NCBI GenBank assembly: GCA_913057785.1
Contig: CAJXPD010000006.1
Coordinates: forward strand, 23,276-87,275
Source: an uncultured Lewinella sp.
GTDB lineage: Bacteria; Bacteroidota; Bacteroidia; Chitinophagales; Saprospiraceae
Direction of reading: 5' to 3'
Length of the DNA stretch: 64,000 nt
A program made the translations under genes and the position numbers. This document shows positions 27,909 to 35,571 of this stretch, in pieces (within the stretch, counting starts at the first letter, position 1; every line of letters begins with the position of its first letter). The notes under the pieces are model-generated. The model saw only the letters and a program-made list of their open reading frames with translations. It made no database searches and had not been told where the DNA came from.

Positions 27909-28967
27909 ATGAACAAAATCTTCGAATTCTTTCAGAACTCTGTCGAGGAGGCTGAGGAATGGCTCCACAAAATAACGCGCCAATTCAAGGGAGATGATCC
28001 CATCATAATCCTCCCCTATCGAGGATATGCCAATGAGAAGCAACTTTTCTTAAAAGGCAGAGTCTTAGAGGACGAAAGCTTTTGGGAACACAGGTCTAAA
28101 GGAGAACTGAGCAATTTAATGGCCAGTTTCAAGCGATTTGATACGGATGAAATACCTTTTGCCAAGGTCTCTATTCAAGTGGGAGAGCAGATTTTCGATG
28201 TACAAGCAGATCATGAAGGCTATTTCACCTTGGATACAAGCTGGGAACAACCCGCGACTCAGTCAAAAAACCATTGGCTAGAAGCTGATCTGCAATTGAC
28301 CGAACCTGCAAGTTCGAATGCCAGCACCCCTGTGATTAAGGCACGGGGAGAAATCTTTGTTCCTTCTCCTTCCGCTAGCTACGGCGTGATTACAGATGTG
28401 GACGACACCGTGCTACAAACGCATGTTACTTCACGCCTACGCTTCAAGATGTTGTATGCTACCTTCATGCAGAATGCAGCGCAACGCTTGCCCATGGAGG
28501 GTGTGGTGGAATTGTTTCAAGCTTTCGCAAAAGGAGAAAACGGCGCAAGGAGTAACCCAATCTTCTACGTCTCCAACAGTCCTTGGAACTTGTATGATCT
28601 CTTGGAAAAGTTCATGGCGTTCCAAGAATTACCCAAAGGCCCCATTTTCCTTAGGGATTATGGCATTCGCCCGGCCGGAGAGTTCTCGCAGCACAAACTG
28701 GCTACGATTAGTCGGATATTGGATACCTATCCGGACTTGCCCTTTATTATGCTGGGGGACACGGCGTCCAAAGATGCAGACTTCTACATCCAACTAGCAG
28801 AGCAATACCCGGGAAGGATTAAAGCCATTTATATCCGCTTGACCAAAAACAATAAAAATGCCCAAAGGGTCACCGAACTTATCGAGGCTAAATCCAGCAC
28901 CAATGCGGTGTTGGTTCGCACCTCTCAAGAAATTCGCACCCATGCGCAAAGTATTGGTTTACTGTAG
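27909..28967 (+). CDS. App1-like phosphatidate phosphatase (DUF2183 domain)
   Basis: This 352-residue protein has a beta-rich N-terminal region (about 30-150) followed by a HAD-type DUF2183 phosphatase domain. The nucleophile motif is ITDVDDTVLQT (Asp163 and Asp165), followed by FYVSNSPWNLY and a late acidic motif LGDTASKDADFY. The yeast homologue App1 is a Mg-dependent phosphatidate phosphatase. Bacterial versions are assumed to act on phospholipids. There is no signal peptide, so it is cytoplasmic or membrane-associated. It lies 45 bases after the serine hydrolase on the same strand and 27 bases before the metallo-beta-lactamase-fold gene, so co-transcription is possible. Confidence 0.9.
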   Translation: MNKIFEFFQNSVEEAEEWLHKITRQFKGDDPIIILPYRGYANEKQLFLKGRVLEDESFWEHRSKGELSNLMASFKRFDTDEIPFAKVSIQVGEQIFDVQADHEGYFTLDTSWEQPATQSKNHWLEADLQLTEPASSNASTPVIKARGEIFVPSPSASYGVITDVDDTVLQTHVTSRLRFKMLYATFMQNAAQRLPMEGVVELFQAFAKGENGARSNPIFYVSNSPWNLYDLLEKFMAFQELPKGPIFLRDYGIRPAGEFSQHKLATISRILDTYPDLPFIMLGDTASKDADFYIQLAEQYPGRIKAIYIRLTKNNKNAQRVTELIEAKSSTNAVLVRTSQEIRTHAQSIGLL

Positions 28968-28994
28968 CTCTAATAATTCACTAATCATTCAAGC

Positions 28995-29993
28995 ATGAAA
29001 ACCACCTACTTCAACATTTGCTTATTGGGCATTGTCCTCTCGTCCTTTTACCATTGTACCCCAAGCCCATCTCCCAATGAGCCCCAAGCAAAGCAGGTTA
29101 GCCTCATAGAAACCCATCATCAGGTTACGGACTTGAAGATCGCAACGCTATCGACGATGCTAGCCAATCGCGGAATTGGTGAATGGGGATACGCTGCTCT
29201 AGTGGAAGCGGACGGGCGTCAACTGCTCTTTGATACGGGCCAGCGTCCGGAAACGGTATTGAAAAATGCGGAGGAATTAGGCTTTGATCTACACGAGGTA
29301 GAGGATGTTTTCCTTAGTCACAATCACGGTGATCATACCGGGGGATTACTGAGTCTGCGCGAAAAACTAAAGGTATTGAATCCTAAGGCCATGTCCAGAG
29401 TACACGTTGGCAAAGGGATATTTGCTCAAAGGATTAATGGTGGAAATCGGATGCAAGAGATGAAACAGCAATTGGAAGCGGATGGCGTTGAGATCATTAT
29501 TTATGAAAAACCTACGGAGCTGTTTCCAGGGGTTTGGATTACTGGCCCTGTGGAAAGGATTCATGATGAGAAGAATTACGGGCAAGGAGGTCGCATCTAT
29601 ACTGAAGACGGAGAAATTGTAGATAATATTCCTGAGGATCAATCCCTGGCCATTAATACCGATAAAGGCTTCGTAGTCCTCGCCGGCTGTGGTCATGCGG
29701 GGATCATCAACACCTTGGATTACGTCAAATCTACCATACAGGACAAGAACATTTTTGCCGTGGTAGGTGGCTTTCATTTGGTATCTGCCAGCGACGAACA
29801 TCTGGCATGGACAGCCAAGCACCTACAGGACTTTGACGTAGAAAAGATTGTCGGTGCCCATTGTACCGGACTGCATGCCCTCTACAGTCTTAAAGAATCA
29901 TTGGCCCTTAGTCGTGAAGATGCCGTAGTGGGTTCCGTTGGCGATTATTTTGACCTGAAAGATGGCATCCATGCAGGGATTATTGCACGATAG
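28995..29993 (+). CDS. Metallo-beta-lactamase-fold hydrolase (COG1237-like)
   Basis: This 332-residue protein starts with a hydrophobic export signal and an early cysteine (CTPSPSPNEP), but the lipobox is not canonical. The MBL domain has the metal-binding motif SHNHGDHTGG (His109, His111, Asp113, His114), the later GCGHAGIINTLDYV and GAHCTGLHALY. This is the pattern of the COG1237 branch that includes the dihydropterin/RFA-P-synthase-like proteins of archaea. The enzymatic role in Bacteroidota is unknown. Export argues against a cofactor-biosynthesis role here. It sits between the App1-like gene and a macro-domain gene, all on the same strand. Confidence 0.9.
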   Translation: MKTTYFNICLLGIVLSSFYHCTPSPSPNEPQAKQVSLIETHHQVTDLKIATLSTMLANRGIGEWGYAALVEADGRQLLFDTGQRPETVLKNAEELGFDLHEVEDVFLSHNHGDHTGGLLSLREKLKVLNPKAMSRVHVGKGIFAQRINGGNRMQEMKQQLEADGVEIIIYEKPTELFPGVWITGPVERIHDEKNYGQGGRIYTEDGEIVDNIPEDQSLAINTDKGFVVLAGCGHAGIINTLDYVKSTIQDKNIFAVVGGFHLVSASDEHLAWTAKHLQDFDVEKIVGAHCTGLHALYSLKESLALSREDAVVGSVGDYFDLKDGIHAGIIAR

Positions 29994-30053
29994 GTATTGC
30001 AGGTTCAGGTTGAAGCCTTCCTCACCGGGCAATTCCTATCAAAAGCTATCAAT

Positions 30054-30512
30054 ATGAAAGAAATGGAAGGAGATTTAATTCAACTAGCTTTAGCGGGTGA
30101 GTTTGACGTGATCATTCATGGTTGCAATTGTTTCTGTACTATGGGAGCAGGAATAGCCTTATCTATTAAGCGTATTTTCCCGGAGGCTTATCAAGCAGAT
30201 CTAGCTACCGAAGCCGGGGATCGATCGAAATTAGGAACCATTAGTTGGGCCAAACATACAAAGGATGGAAGGGAACTAATTATTGTCAATGGGTATACTC
30301 AATATAACTGGAAAGGGAGAGGCGTAAAGGTAGATTATGAAGCCGTAGAACAAGTCTTCCAGCTGGTCAAGGAAGTATTTACGGGTAAAAGAATCGGTTA
30401 TCCTGCCATAGGGGCAGGTTTAGCCGGCGGAGATTGGCAGAAAATCGAAGGGATTATCAAAGAGGCCTTAGCAGGTGAGGATCATACCTTTGTGAAGTAC
30501 AAACCAAAGTAA
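30054..30512 (+). CDS. Macro-domain (ADP-ribose-binding) protein
   Basis: This is a 152-residue single macro domain. I start at ATG 30054 (MKEMEGDLIQLALAGEFD); the longer TTG frame adds a non-conserved 19 residues. Key parts: IIHGCNCFCTMGAGIALSIKRIFPEAYQAD, the ADP-ribose-binding loop, and GYPAIGAGLAGGDW, the diphosphate loop. The G-N-C-x-C-x-M-G-A-G pattern fits the ALC1/TARG1-like branch, whose members remove or bind ADP-ribose, including from DNA (DarG). No DarT-type toxin is nearby. It begins 61 bases after the MBL gene's stop. Confidence 0.9.
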   Translation: MKEMEGDLIQLALAGEFDVIIHGCNCFCTMGAGIALSIKRIFPEAYQADLATEAGDRSKLGTISWAKHTKDGRELIIVNGYTQYNWKGRGVKVDYEAVEQVFQLVKEVFTGKRIGYPAIGAGLAGGDWQKIEGIIKEALAGEDHTFVKYKPK

Positions 30513-30522
30513 GCCAAATTCA

Positions 30523-31944
30523 ATGCGGGAGAAATCCAACAAGACCAAAACGGAGTACATCAAACGCATAACTGATGTACTAGATTTCATTGAACAGAAT
30601 TTGGATGCTGATCTATCACTTGAGAAGCTATCAAAAAAAGCTTGCTATTCCTCCTTTCATTTCCATAGAGTATTTTCTGCGGTAGTTGGTGAAAATCTAA
30701 ACCAATTCGTCACTCGAAAAAGAGTGGAACGAATAGCATCCATCCTTCTTGTTTATACGGACAAGTCCATCAAGGAACTCGCCTATACTTACGGATTCAA
30801 TAGTGAAAGCTCATTTTCAAGAACGTTCAAACAATTTTATGGGGTCACCCCTACCATGTTTAAGTCCAAGGGGAAAAACGCACTTAGCAAGATCGGTATA
30901 GACCCATTTTCATTGGAAGAATACATTTGTAGCATTGATGAAACGCAAAAATGGTTACACATGAATGCTCAAATAGAGGTAAAACAGCTACCGGAAATGA
31001 ACCTGCTTGGTATCATGCAAATTGGAGAATTTGAGAAAATGGGTAGTCTCTTCGAAAAGTTGATGAAATGGGGTACCCAAAAGGGAATCTTGAATCCCTT
31101 TGGGTTTAAAGCGATTACCATTTACCATGACAACCCAAACGTCACGCAACTGGAAAAATCAAGATTTAGTGCCTGCATTACTGTGGATCAGGAGACGGAA
31201 GGGGAAGGAGAAATTAGAACTCTTAAAATTTCAAAAGGTAAGTACGCCGTGGGGCACTTTGAAATCGATGCAACTGATATCCCAAAGGCTTGGCAAAGTA
31301 TGCTAGTGTGGGTCATGGAGAATGATTACAGGTTTAGGGACGGAGACTTTTTCGAGGCCTACCTAAATGACCATACAACTCATCCCGAACAGAAGTTCAT
31401 CCTAGAGATCAGCATTCCCATCGAAGGGGAAGGCAGGGCCGAAGTTGACACGGTGAATGAAGGGATCAAGGAGCAGGTCCCAAATTGTGACGCCCCAAGC
31501 GGAGAAGACCAAGGACCAATAGATTATGGTCAGGCCATCACATATATGAAGGCCTTGCGGCTATTCTTTCAAAAAACATATGGTACCCTCTTCAGCTATG
31601 GCGCCATTTATCTTGGTAATCCGGATTTTTCCTACTTCTCCCTAACTCCAGCTGCATTGAAAAAACTAAAACTGAAATTCGTCATCGTATGTGATCATAA
31701 AGCGTCGCAATTCACAATCTGCCTGTCTGGTCAAAACAAGGATATCCGCAAAAAATACTGGAAGCTATTCAAAGGTAGTGACTGGGATAAGTACGAGGTG
31801 GTCGAATCTATTGAAAAAAGTCTATCCATTATCGACCACCCTCTACTTATAGGACCTAATCTTCAAGACCCAGACGTATTGACCAAGCAGATCGAAACCG
31901 AATCGTTGAAGTTTATGGATGAAATTACTGCGGTTCTGCAATGA
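30523..31944 (+). CDS. AraC-type regulator with GyrI-like domain and extra C-terminal domain (DUF7000-like)
   Basis: This 473-residue protein joins three parts. An N-terminal AraC DNA-binding domain (about 10-112) has YSSFHFHRVFSAVVGENLNQFV and YGFNSESSFSRTFKQFYGVTP. A GyrI/SOUL-type small-molecule-binding domain (about 150-300) runs from IEVKQLPEMNLLGIMQIGEF to QKFILEISIPI. The C-terminal region of about 140 residues (YMKALRLFFQKTYGT, YFSLTPAALKKLKLKFVIVCDH, IRKKYWKLFKGSDWDKYE) resembles the stand-alone DUF7000 family of Bacteroidota; that name is from memory. AraC-GyrI proteins are multidrug sensors, like Rob. The third domain is unusual in this position. It starts 10 bases after the macro gene. 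Confidence 0.85.
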   Translation: MREKSNKTKTEYIKRITDVLDFIEQNLDADLSLEKLSKKACYSSFHFHRVFSAVVGENLNQFVTRKRVERIASILLVYTDKSIKELAYTYGFNSESSFSRTFKQFYGVTPTMFKSKGKNALSKIGIDPFSLEEYICSIDETQKWLHMNAQIEVKQLPEMNLLGIMQIGEFEKMGSLFEKLMKWGTQKGILNPFGFKAITIYHDNPNVTQLEKSRFSACITVDQETEGEGEIRTLKISKGKYAVGHFEIDATDIPKAWQSMLVWVMENDYRFRDGDFFEAYLNDHTTHPEQKFILEISIPIEGEGRAEVDTVNEGIKEQVPNCDAPSGEDQGPIDYGQAITYMKALRLFFQKTYGTLFSYGAIYLGNPDFSYFSLTPAALKKLKLKFVIVCDHKASQFTICLSGQNKDIRKKYWKLFKGSDWDKYEVVESIEKSLSIIDHPLLIGPNLQDPDVLTKQIETESLKFMDEITAVLQ

Positions 31945-31989
31945 TCGTTTTGTTTAATAAAGGCACCTCAGCCGCACTATCTGTGCACA

Positions 31990-33282
31990 TCAAAAACTTC
32001 TATACTTCGAAGACAACAGCAAATTCGCCTCCGCTTGCTTAAACTGCGAGGTCTCATTCTTCCAATGCAAGGTTTTGTTGGGGAAGCGATTGGCTACCAC
32101 GCCTAGCAAAATAGCTTCTGATAGGCGAGCCGCGTAAGAAAATGGAGCACTGCATTCATCCTTCCCAAGACAGGCATCTACGAACTGATGATAGTGATTG
32201 TGTTTTTCTAATTCTGGAAAGTCAATCTCTTCGTATTGGCCATTGACAATCAGCTTGGGGTAATCAATATGCGGTAGCAGTAGACGCCCCTTTTCTCCGA
32301 TAAACATCGCCCCTTGTCCAGGCAATTTATCTCCATTGGGCATGCGCAAATCCTTGTGCGTGTCCGGAGCGCCAGGGCCATCATACCACACCCACTTGAG
32401 TCGCTTAGTCGTATATTCTGTTCCTGGAAACTTATAGGTAACCACATTATTCTCCGGATGGCCGAATCCATTGGGTTGTCGACATTCAGTCTTGATGGTT
32501 TTCGGGACATCTAACGCCAGGGCTGTGTAGGGCGTGTCAAAGATATGAACGCCCATATCCCCTAAAGTGCCGCAACCGTAATCCAGTAATTTTCGCCAAT
32601 TTCCTGGATGATATATCTTGTCTTTGTAAGGGCGTTCGGGTGAAGTGCCCAGCCATAGATTCCAATCTAGATGCTTGGGTATGGGATCGCTACCCTGCGG
32701 CGCTGGACCATTATACCCCCAGTTCTTATTGGACCAAGCTCGTACCGTTTTCACCTTTCCGATCAAGCCGGATTGAATGAGCTTCACCGTGCCGCGATAC
32801 TGATTCCAGGAGTGGATCTGAATACCCATCTGCGTAACGAGCTTATTATCGGCAGCCAGTTTTCGCATGGCCCTGGCTTCAGATACATGATGCGTCAGTG
32901 GCTTCTGGCAATAGACGGGTTTACCCAATTCCATGGCTCGAATCGAGGCGGGAGCATGCGTATGATCAGGAGTAGAAACGATTACGGCATCAATCTCACT
33001 CCCCATTTCATCAAAAAGCTTCCTGTAATCGGTATATGTCTTAGCTCCAGGATGTTTTTTCTTAGCTGCTGCTAAGTTCTTGGCATCTACATCACATAGC
33101 GCCGTCACTCTTACCAACTCATGAGTCGAAATAGATTTTAAATCCGCATTACCCATTCCGCCTACCCCAATGTGCGCGGTTCTCAAATGGGTGTTTTTTG
33201 TCAAAGCCCAAACGGAGGAGGGAAGAAAGGTAACGGAAGAGGCTATGATAGCCGACTTTTTCAGGAAATCTCTTTTTTTCAT
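31990..33282 (-). CDS. Gfo/Idh/MocA-family oxidoreductase with Tat signal
   Basis: This is a 430-residue NAD(P)-dependent sugar-type oxidoreductase. The N terminus KKRDFLKKSAIIASSVTFLP is a twin-arginine-like signal, here Lys-Arg, common in Bacteroidota members exported to the periplasm. Rossmann fold: RTAHIGVGGMGNADLKS. The active-site lysine lies in KPVYCQKPLTHHVSEARAM (the family's E-K-P-like motif, here Q-K-P), and the catalytic-domain signature is GCGTLGDMGVHIFDTPYTAL. Exported relatives act on 3-keto sugars or glycosides. A second, longer relative is at 55027. The gene is convergent with the AraC-GyrI fusion. Confidence 0.93.
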   Translation of the reverse strand: MKKRDFLKKSAIIASSVTFLPSSVWALTKNTHLRTAHIGVGGMGNADLKSISTHELVRVTALCDVDAKNLAAAKKKHPGAKTYTDYRKLFDEMGSEIDAVIVSTPDHTHAPASIRAMELGKPVYCQKPLTHHVSEARAMRKLAADNKLVTQMGIQIHSWNQYRGTVKLIQSGLIGKVKTVRAWSNKNWGYNGPAPQGSDPIPKHLDWNLWLGTSPERPYKDKIYHPGNWRKLLDYGCGTLGDMGVHIFDTPYTALALDVPKTIKTECRQPNGFGHPENNVVTYKFPGTEYTTKRLKWVWYDGPGAPDTHKDLRMPNGDKLPGQGAMFIGEKGRLLLPHIDYPKLIVNGQYEEIDFPELEKHNHYHQFVDACLGKDECSAPFSYAARLSEAILLGVVANRFPNKTLHWKNETSQFKQAEANLLLSSKYRSF

Positions 33283-33591
33283 GTCTTGCCTTGCTTAAAG
33301 TGGTTGATCTAGAAGGTAATTAGAGCCTAAACAGACTCTAGCACTAAAAGTACATATTTGCGCCTTAGGGCTGGTTATGCAAAGGCAGAAAAACGACGGT
33401 TCATTTTTATTGACATCAGGGAAATGTGCCAGCGAACGCAGGTGTACGATGTAGGTATAGCAAACTAAAAAGCTGTAGTAATGCCTTGTGTTAATTTCTC
33501 TCCTTCAATCCCTTGTGTATCAAAAGATACCGTCTTTTATAGTCAGGCTGTTTAATTTTATAGAACAACAAAACAATTAAAACCGATAATT
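33283..33591. other. Divergent intergenic region with an FNR-like palindrome
   Basis: These 309 bases separate the leftward oxidoreductase from the rightward DUF2892 gene. The notable content is the 14-base palindrome at 33517-33530 (separate entry). I find no reading frame of note. Confidence 0.4.
33517..33530. promoter_or_regulatory. Candidate Crp/Fnr-type operator
   Basis: GTATC-AAAA-GATAC is a perfect inverted repeat with 5-base arms and a 4-base centre, the same geometry as the FNR box (TTGAT-N4-ATCAA). It ends 61 bases before the DUF2892 start codon. A Crp/Fnr-family gene follows that gene, so autoregulation is a reasonable guess. Confidence 0.4.
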
Positions 33592-33840
33592 ATGACAGCT
33601 TCTAACAACCTTACCACTGCTCAAAGAGATATTGCTAAAGTAAGAACTCATGATGCCATCGTTGGCCTTCTGTATTTAGCCTCCGTTAGTTTGGCCTTCC
33701 AGTTTGGGATACAATGGCTCTATATTGCGCTGGCCGTTGGTGTGTTGCAAATCATCAGTCCATTCACAAAATTCTGTCCGGTATACGCAGTATTAAATAA
33801 ACTCATGCCAGACTCAACGCCCATGCAGAACGGGAAATAG
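33592..33840 (+). CDS. DUF2892 (YgaP-type) small membrane protein
   Basis: This 82-residue protein carries the DUF2892 transmembrane hairpin. Two helices (AIVGLLYLASVSLAFQFGIQWLYIALAVGVLQIIS) are followed by FTKFCPVYAVLNKLMP, which matches the family's TGFCPLY-like motif. In YgaP-type proteins this segment anchors a rhodanese domain; here it stands alone. It is followed 66 bases later by a Crp/Fnr regulator on the same strand, a recurrent pairing linked to sulfur/redox or nitrosative stress in other bacteria. The role here is inferred from that context only. Confidence 0.85.
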   Translation: MTASNNLTTAQRDIAKVRTHDAIVGLLYLASVSLAFQFGIQWLYIALAVGVLQIISPFTKFCPVYAVLNKLMPDSTPMQNGK

Positions 33841-33906
33841 CCTATGTTTTAGTAGGAATCAAGCATATTAAAGACGATCTTTAGTATTCATGAACCCCTA
33901 CTAGCT

Positions 33907-34533
33907 ATGACCCTAAACCAACTTAATCTTGAAAAAGAGCTCATCGAAGAACTCCACAACTGTCAAATCATTGTTGTAGACGAACAGGTCGTCTTGGCCG
34001 AGTCTGGAAAATACATGAAGATGATTCCTTTGGTACTGGACGGCCTGATCCGAGTCTTCCGTAATGATTACGACCGGAATAGAGAAATACTCCTTTATTA
34101 CATTCCCGCAGGACAGACTTGTATGATGTCTTTGGTAGCTAGCTTTGCCGAGATGAAAAGTCAGGTACACGCCATCACGGAAAGAAAATCTAAGCTATTA
34201 CTGATTCCTACTACCAAGGTGAGAGAATGGCAGATCAAATATTCGAAATGGAATCAATTCATCATTAATACCTTTCTTGGGCGATATACGGAGTTGTTAA
34301 ACACCATCAATGACCTTAGTTTCAAGCACATTGATGAAAGAGTATACAATTATCTCGTTCAATATCGCCATCGCTATGGCGAGAATCGAGTGAAACTGAC
34401 CCACCAGAAATTAGCCAATGAACTAGGAACCACTCGGGTAGTAATATCGAGAATATTAAAAGATCTCGAGAAGCAAGGTCAGATCAAATTAATGAGAGGG
34501 GAGATTCAACTCACCCATTTGGTGGCGAAATAA
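33907..34533 (+). CDS. Crp/Fnr-family transcriptional regulator
   Basis: This 208-residue protein has a cyclic-nucleotide-binding-type beta-barrel (about 15-115, with IPLVLDGLIRVFRND and LYYIPAGQTCMMSLV). A dimer helix follows, then a winged-helix DNA-binding domain (ERVYNYLVQYRHRYGENRVKLTHQKLANELGTTRVVISRILKDLEKQGQI). The phosphate-binding R-E-x-S of true cAMP receptors is absent, and there is no FNR-type Fe-S cysteine cluster, so the ligand is unknown. It probably forms a unit with DUF2892 upstream. The palindrome at 33517 is a candidate site. Confidence 0.93.
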   Translation: MTLNQLNLEKELIEELHNCQIIVVDEQVVLAESGKYMKMIPLVLDGLIRVFRNDYDRNREILLYYIPAGQTCMMSLVASFAEMKSQVHAITERKSKLLLIPTTKVREWQIKYSKWNQFIINTFLGRYTELLNTINDLSFKHIDERVYNYLVQYRHRYGENRVKLTHQKLANELGTTRVVISRILKDLEKQGQIKLMRGEIQLTHLVAK

Positions 34534-34576
34534 CAAGATTATTTAGGACCAGACTGAAACTAGCAACTTGAGCCTA

Positions 34577-34738
34577 TTATTCCTCCTGAGCTGCCGTATT
34601 CAATTGCGAAGCAGCTTGCTCTTGTATCTTACTAATCAGTGCAAAGACTTGCTTGAAGGGCTGATTGCCTAGCGCTTCCAATATTTGATTGGTTTCCTCT
34701 ACGGTTAGAACTAGTTTAATCTCTTTTTTGATTTGCAT
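34577..34738 (-). CDS. Small conserved-looking protein of 53 residues
   Basis: A leftward frame from ATG 34738 to TAA 34577 encodes 53 residues: MQIKKEIKLVLTVEETNQIL, then EALGNQPFKQVFALISKIQE, then QAASQLNTAAQEE. The pattern (a short beta strand of alternating residues, then E-x-x-x-I-L-E-A-L-G-x-x-P-F and an amphipathic helix ending Gln/Ala-rich) is one I recognise from small uncharacterised Bacteroidota and phage proteins. It has no signal peptide, so it is cytoplasmic. No clear Shine-Dalgarno sequence, which is normal in this phylum. Codon use looks like neighbouring genes. Function unknown. Confidence 0.72.
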   Translation of the reverse strand: MQIKKEIKLVLTVEETNQILEALGNQPFKQVFALISKIQEQAASQLNTAAQEE

Positions 34739-35060
34739 GCTTTGAGTTTTTAAGAATTCGATTCACGGCATTCAAGACGCTTACTTTACAAAGGTAATGT
34801 GCTTCTCCTTCCCTTCTTCCACATCTTAATGTGGCTCCCTACCCGCTGTACATAGATCCGGCATCTTAATGATCTTGGTGCGGTATCTTTGGATTCTTCC
34901 CGCATATCAAATGGCAAAAGGATTCACACCAAAACCCATAACCCACTATAAACCAATTATCTACACAAAACAAGACTTGGTTTTCCATTTATAAACTCAC
35001 TTTTCTGTAATTGACCTACCGGAAAATTAATCACAAATTAGCCCTGCATACCAAAGCCTT

Positions 35061-35089
35061 AGTCAACAGAAACTGACGGCCTGTTGACT
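35061..35089. repeat. Stem-loop 1 upstream of the exporter cluster
   Basis: AGTCAACAG (35061-35069) pairs perfectly with CTGTTGACT (35081-35089) around an 11-base loop. It is not followed by a T-tract, so it is not a classical terminator. Confidence 0.6.
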
Positions 35090-35133
35090 GCTTAGAAGAG
35101 CTAGAGGCTACCCCCCTGATTGTCCCCCCTATA

Positions 35134-35176
35134 GGAGTACGTTGAGACTGCCACCGGCAATTGTCCGGCGTACTCC
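35134..35176. repeat. Stem-loop 2 upstream of the exporter cluster
   Basis: GGAGTACG (35134-35141) pairs with CGTACTCC (35169-35176). Inside it CCGG at 35154-35157 pairs with CCGG at 35165-35168 around a 7-base loop. The 3' arm is continuous and the 5' arm has a 12-base bulge. Confidence 0.6.
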
Positions 35177-35266
35177 CATTATTCATGCTTGGCATTTGCT
35201 TCAGCAGACGCCTAGCCTAAACCAGCTTTTTTGACATTATAATTCAGTAGGACCTCTTTAACAATC

Positions 35267-35329
35267 GTATTAATCCAGTGGTATTACAAGCGCTGTTTCG
35301 CTTGGATTTTATTTAGCCCGGATTAATAC
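35267..35329. repeat. Nested stem-loop 3 upstream of the exporter cluster
   Basis: GTATTAATCC (35267-35276) is the exact reverse complement of GGATTAATAC (35320-35329). An inner hairpin, CAAGCG (35287-35292) with CGCTTG (35299-35304), sits inside. Two nested perfect stems in 63 bases suggest a folded RNA or a protein-bound cruciform. Confidence 0.6.
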
Positions 35330-35571
35330 TAAGTCTCGGCTGGTGGTAGGTCTTGAATTCGTATACGGAATCAGTTACTCCCACTAGCCTTTACTTTTTT
35401 CTTCGCTGGGGTTCAAGTAGGCGGAGGCATCCCCTGTCTAACAATACCTCCATATACCATATCCTGTCCTAAGTACCCCAAAATGCCGCTTTGGTCGAAA
35501 ATCAAGTCCTTTTGTCGAGCAAAGCGCCTTGATCTTGCTACTTTTATCATCGAAGAAGATCACCTGTACAC

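Larger units (their letters stand above)
34739..35571. other. Long intergenic region with three stem-loops before the ABC-RND cluster
   Basis: This 833-base stretch has no convincing gene. Between 35061 and 35329 it holds three separate strong inverted repeats, each given its own entry. It lies between the small leftward gene and the first ABC ATPase gene, so it carries the promoter and leader of the large exporter cluster. CGTATACG, an 8-base palindrome, lies near 35358-35366. Confidence 0.55.

Noticed and set aside
30054-30512. DarT-DarG toxin-antitoxin system
   Set aside because: The macro domain is of a compatible type, but no DarT-like ADP-ribosyltransferase is encoded next to it.
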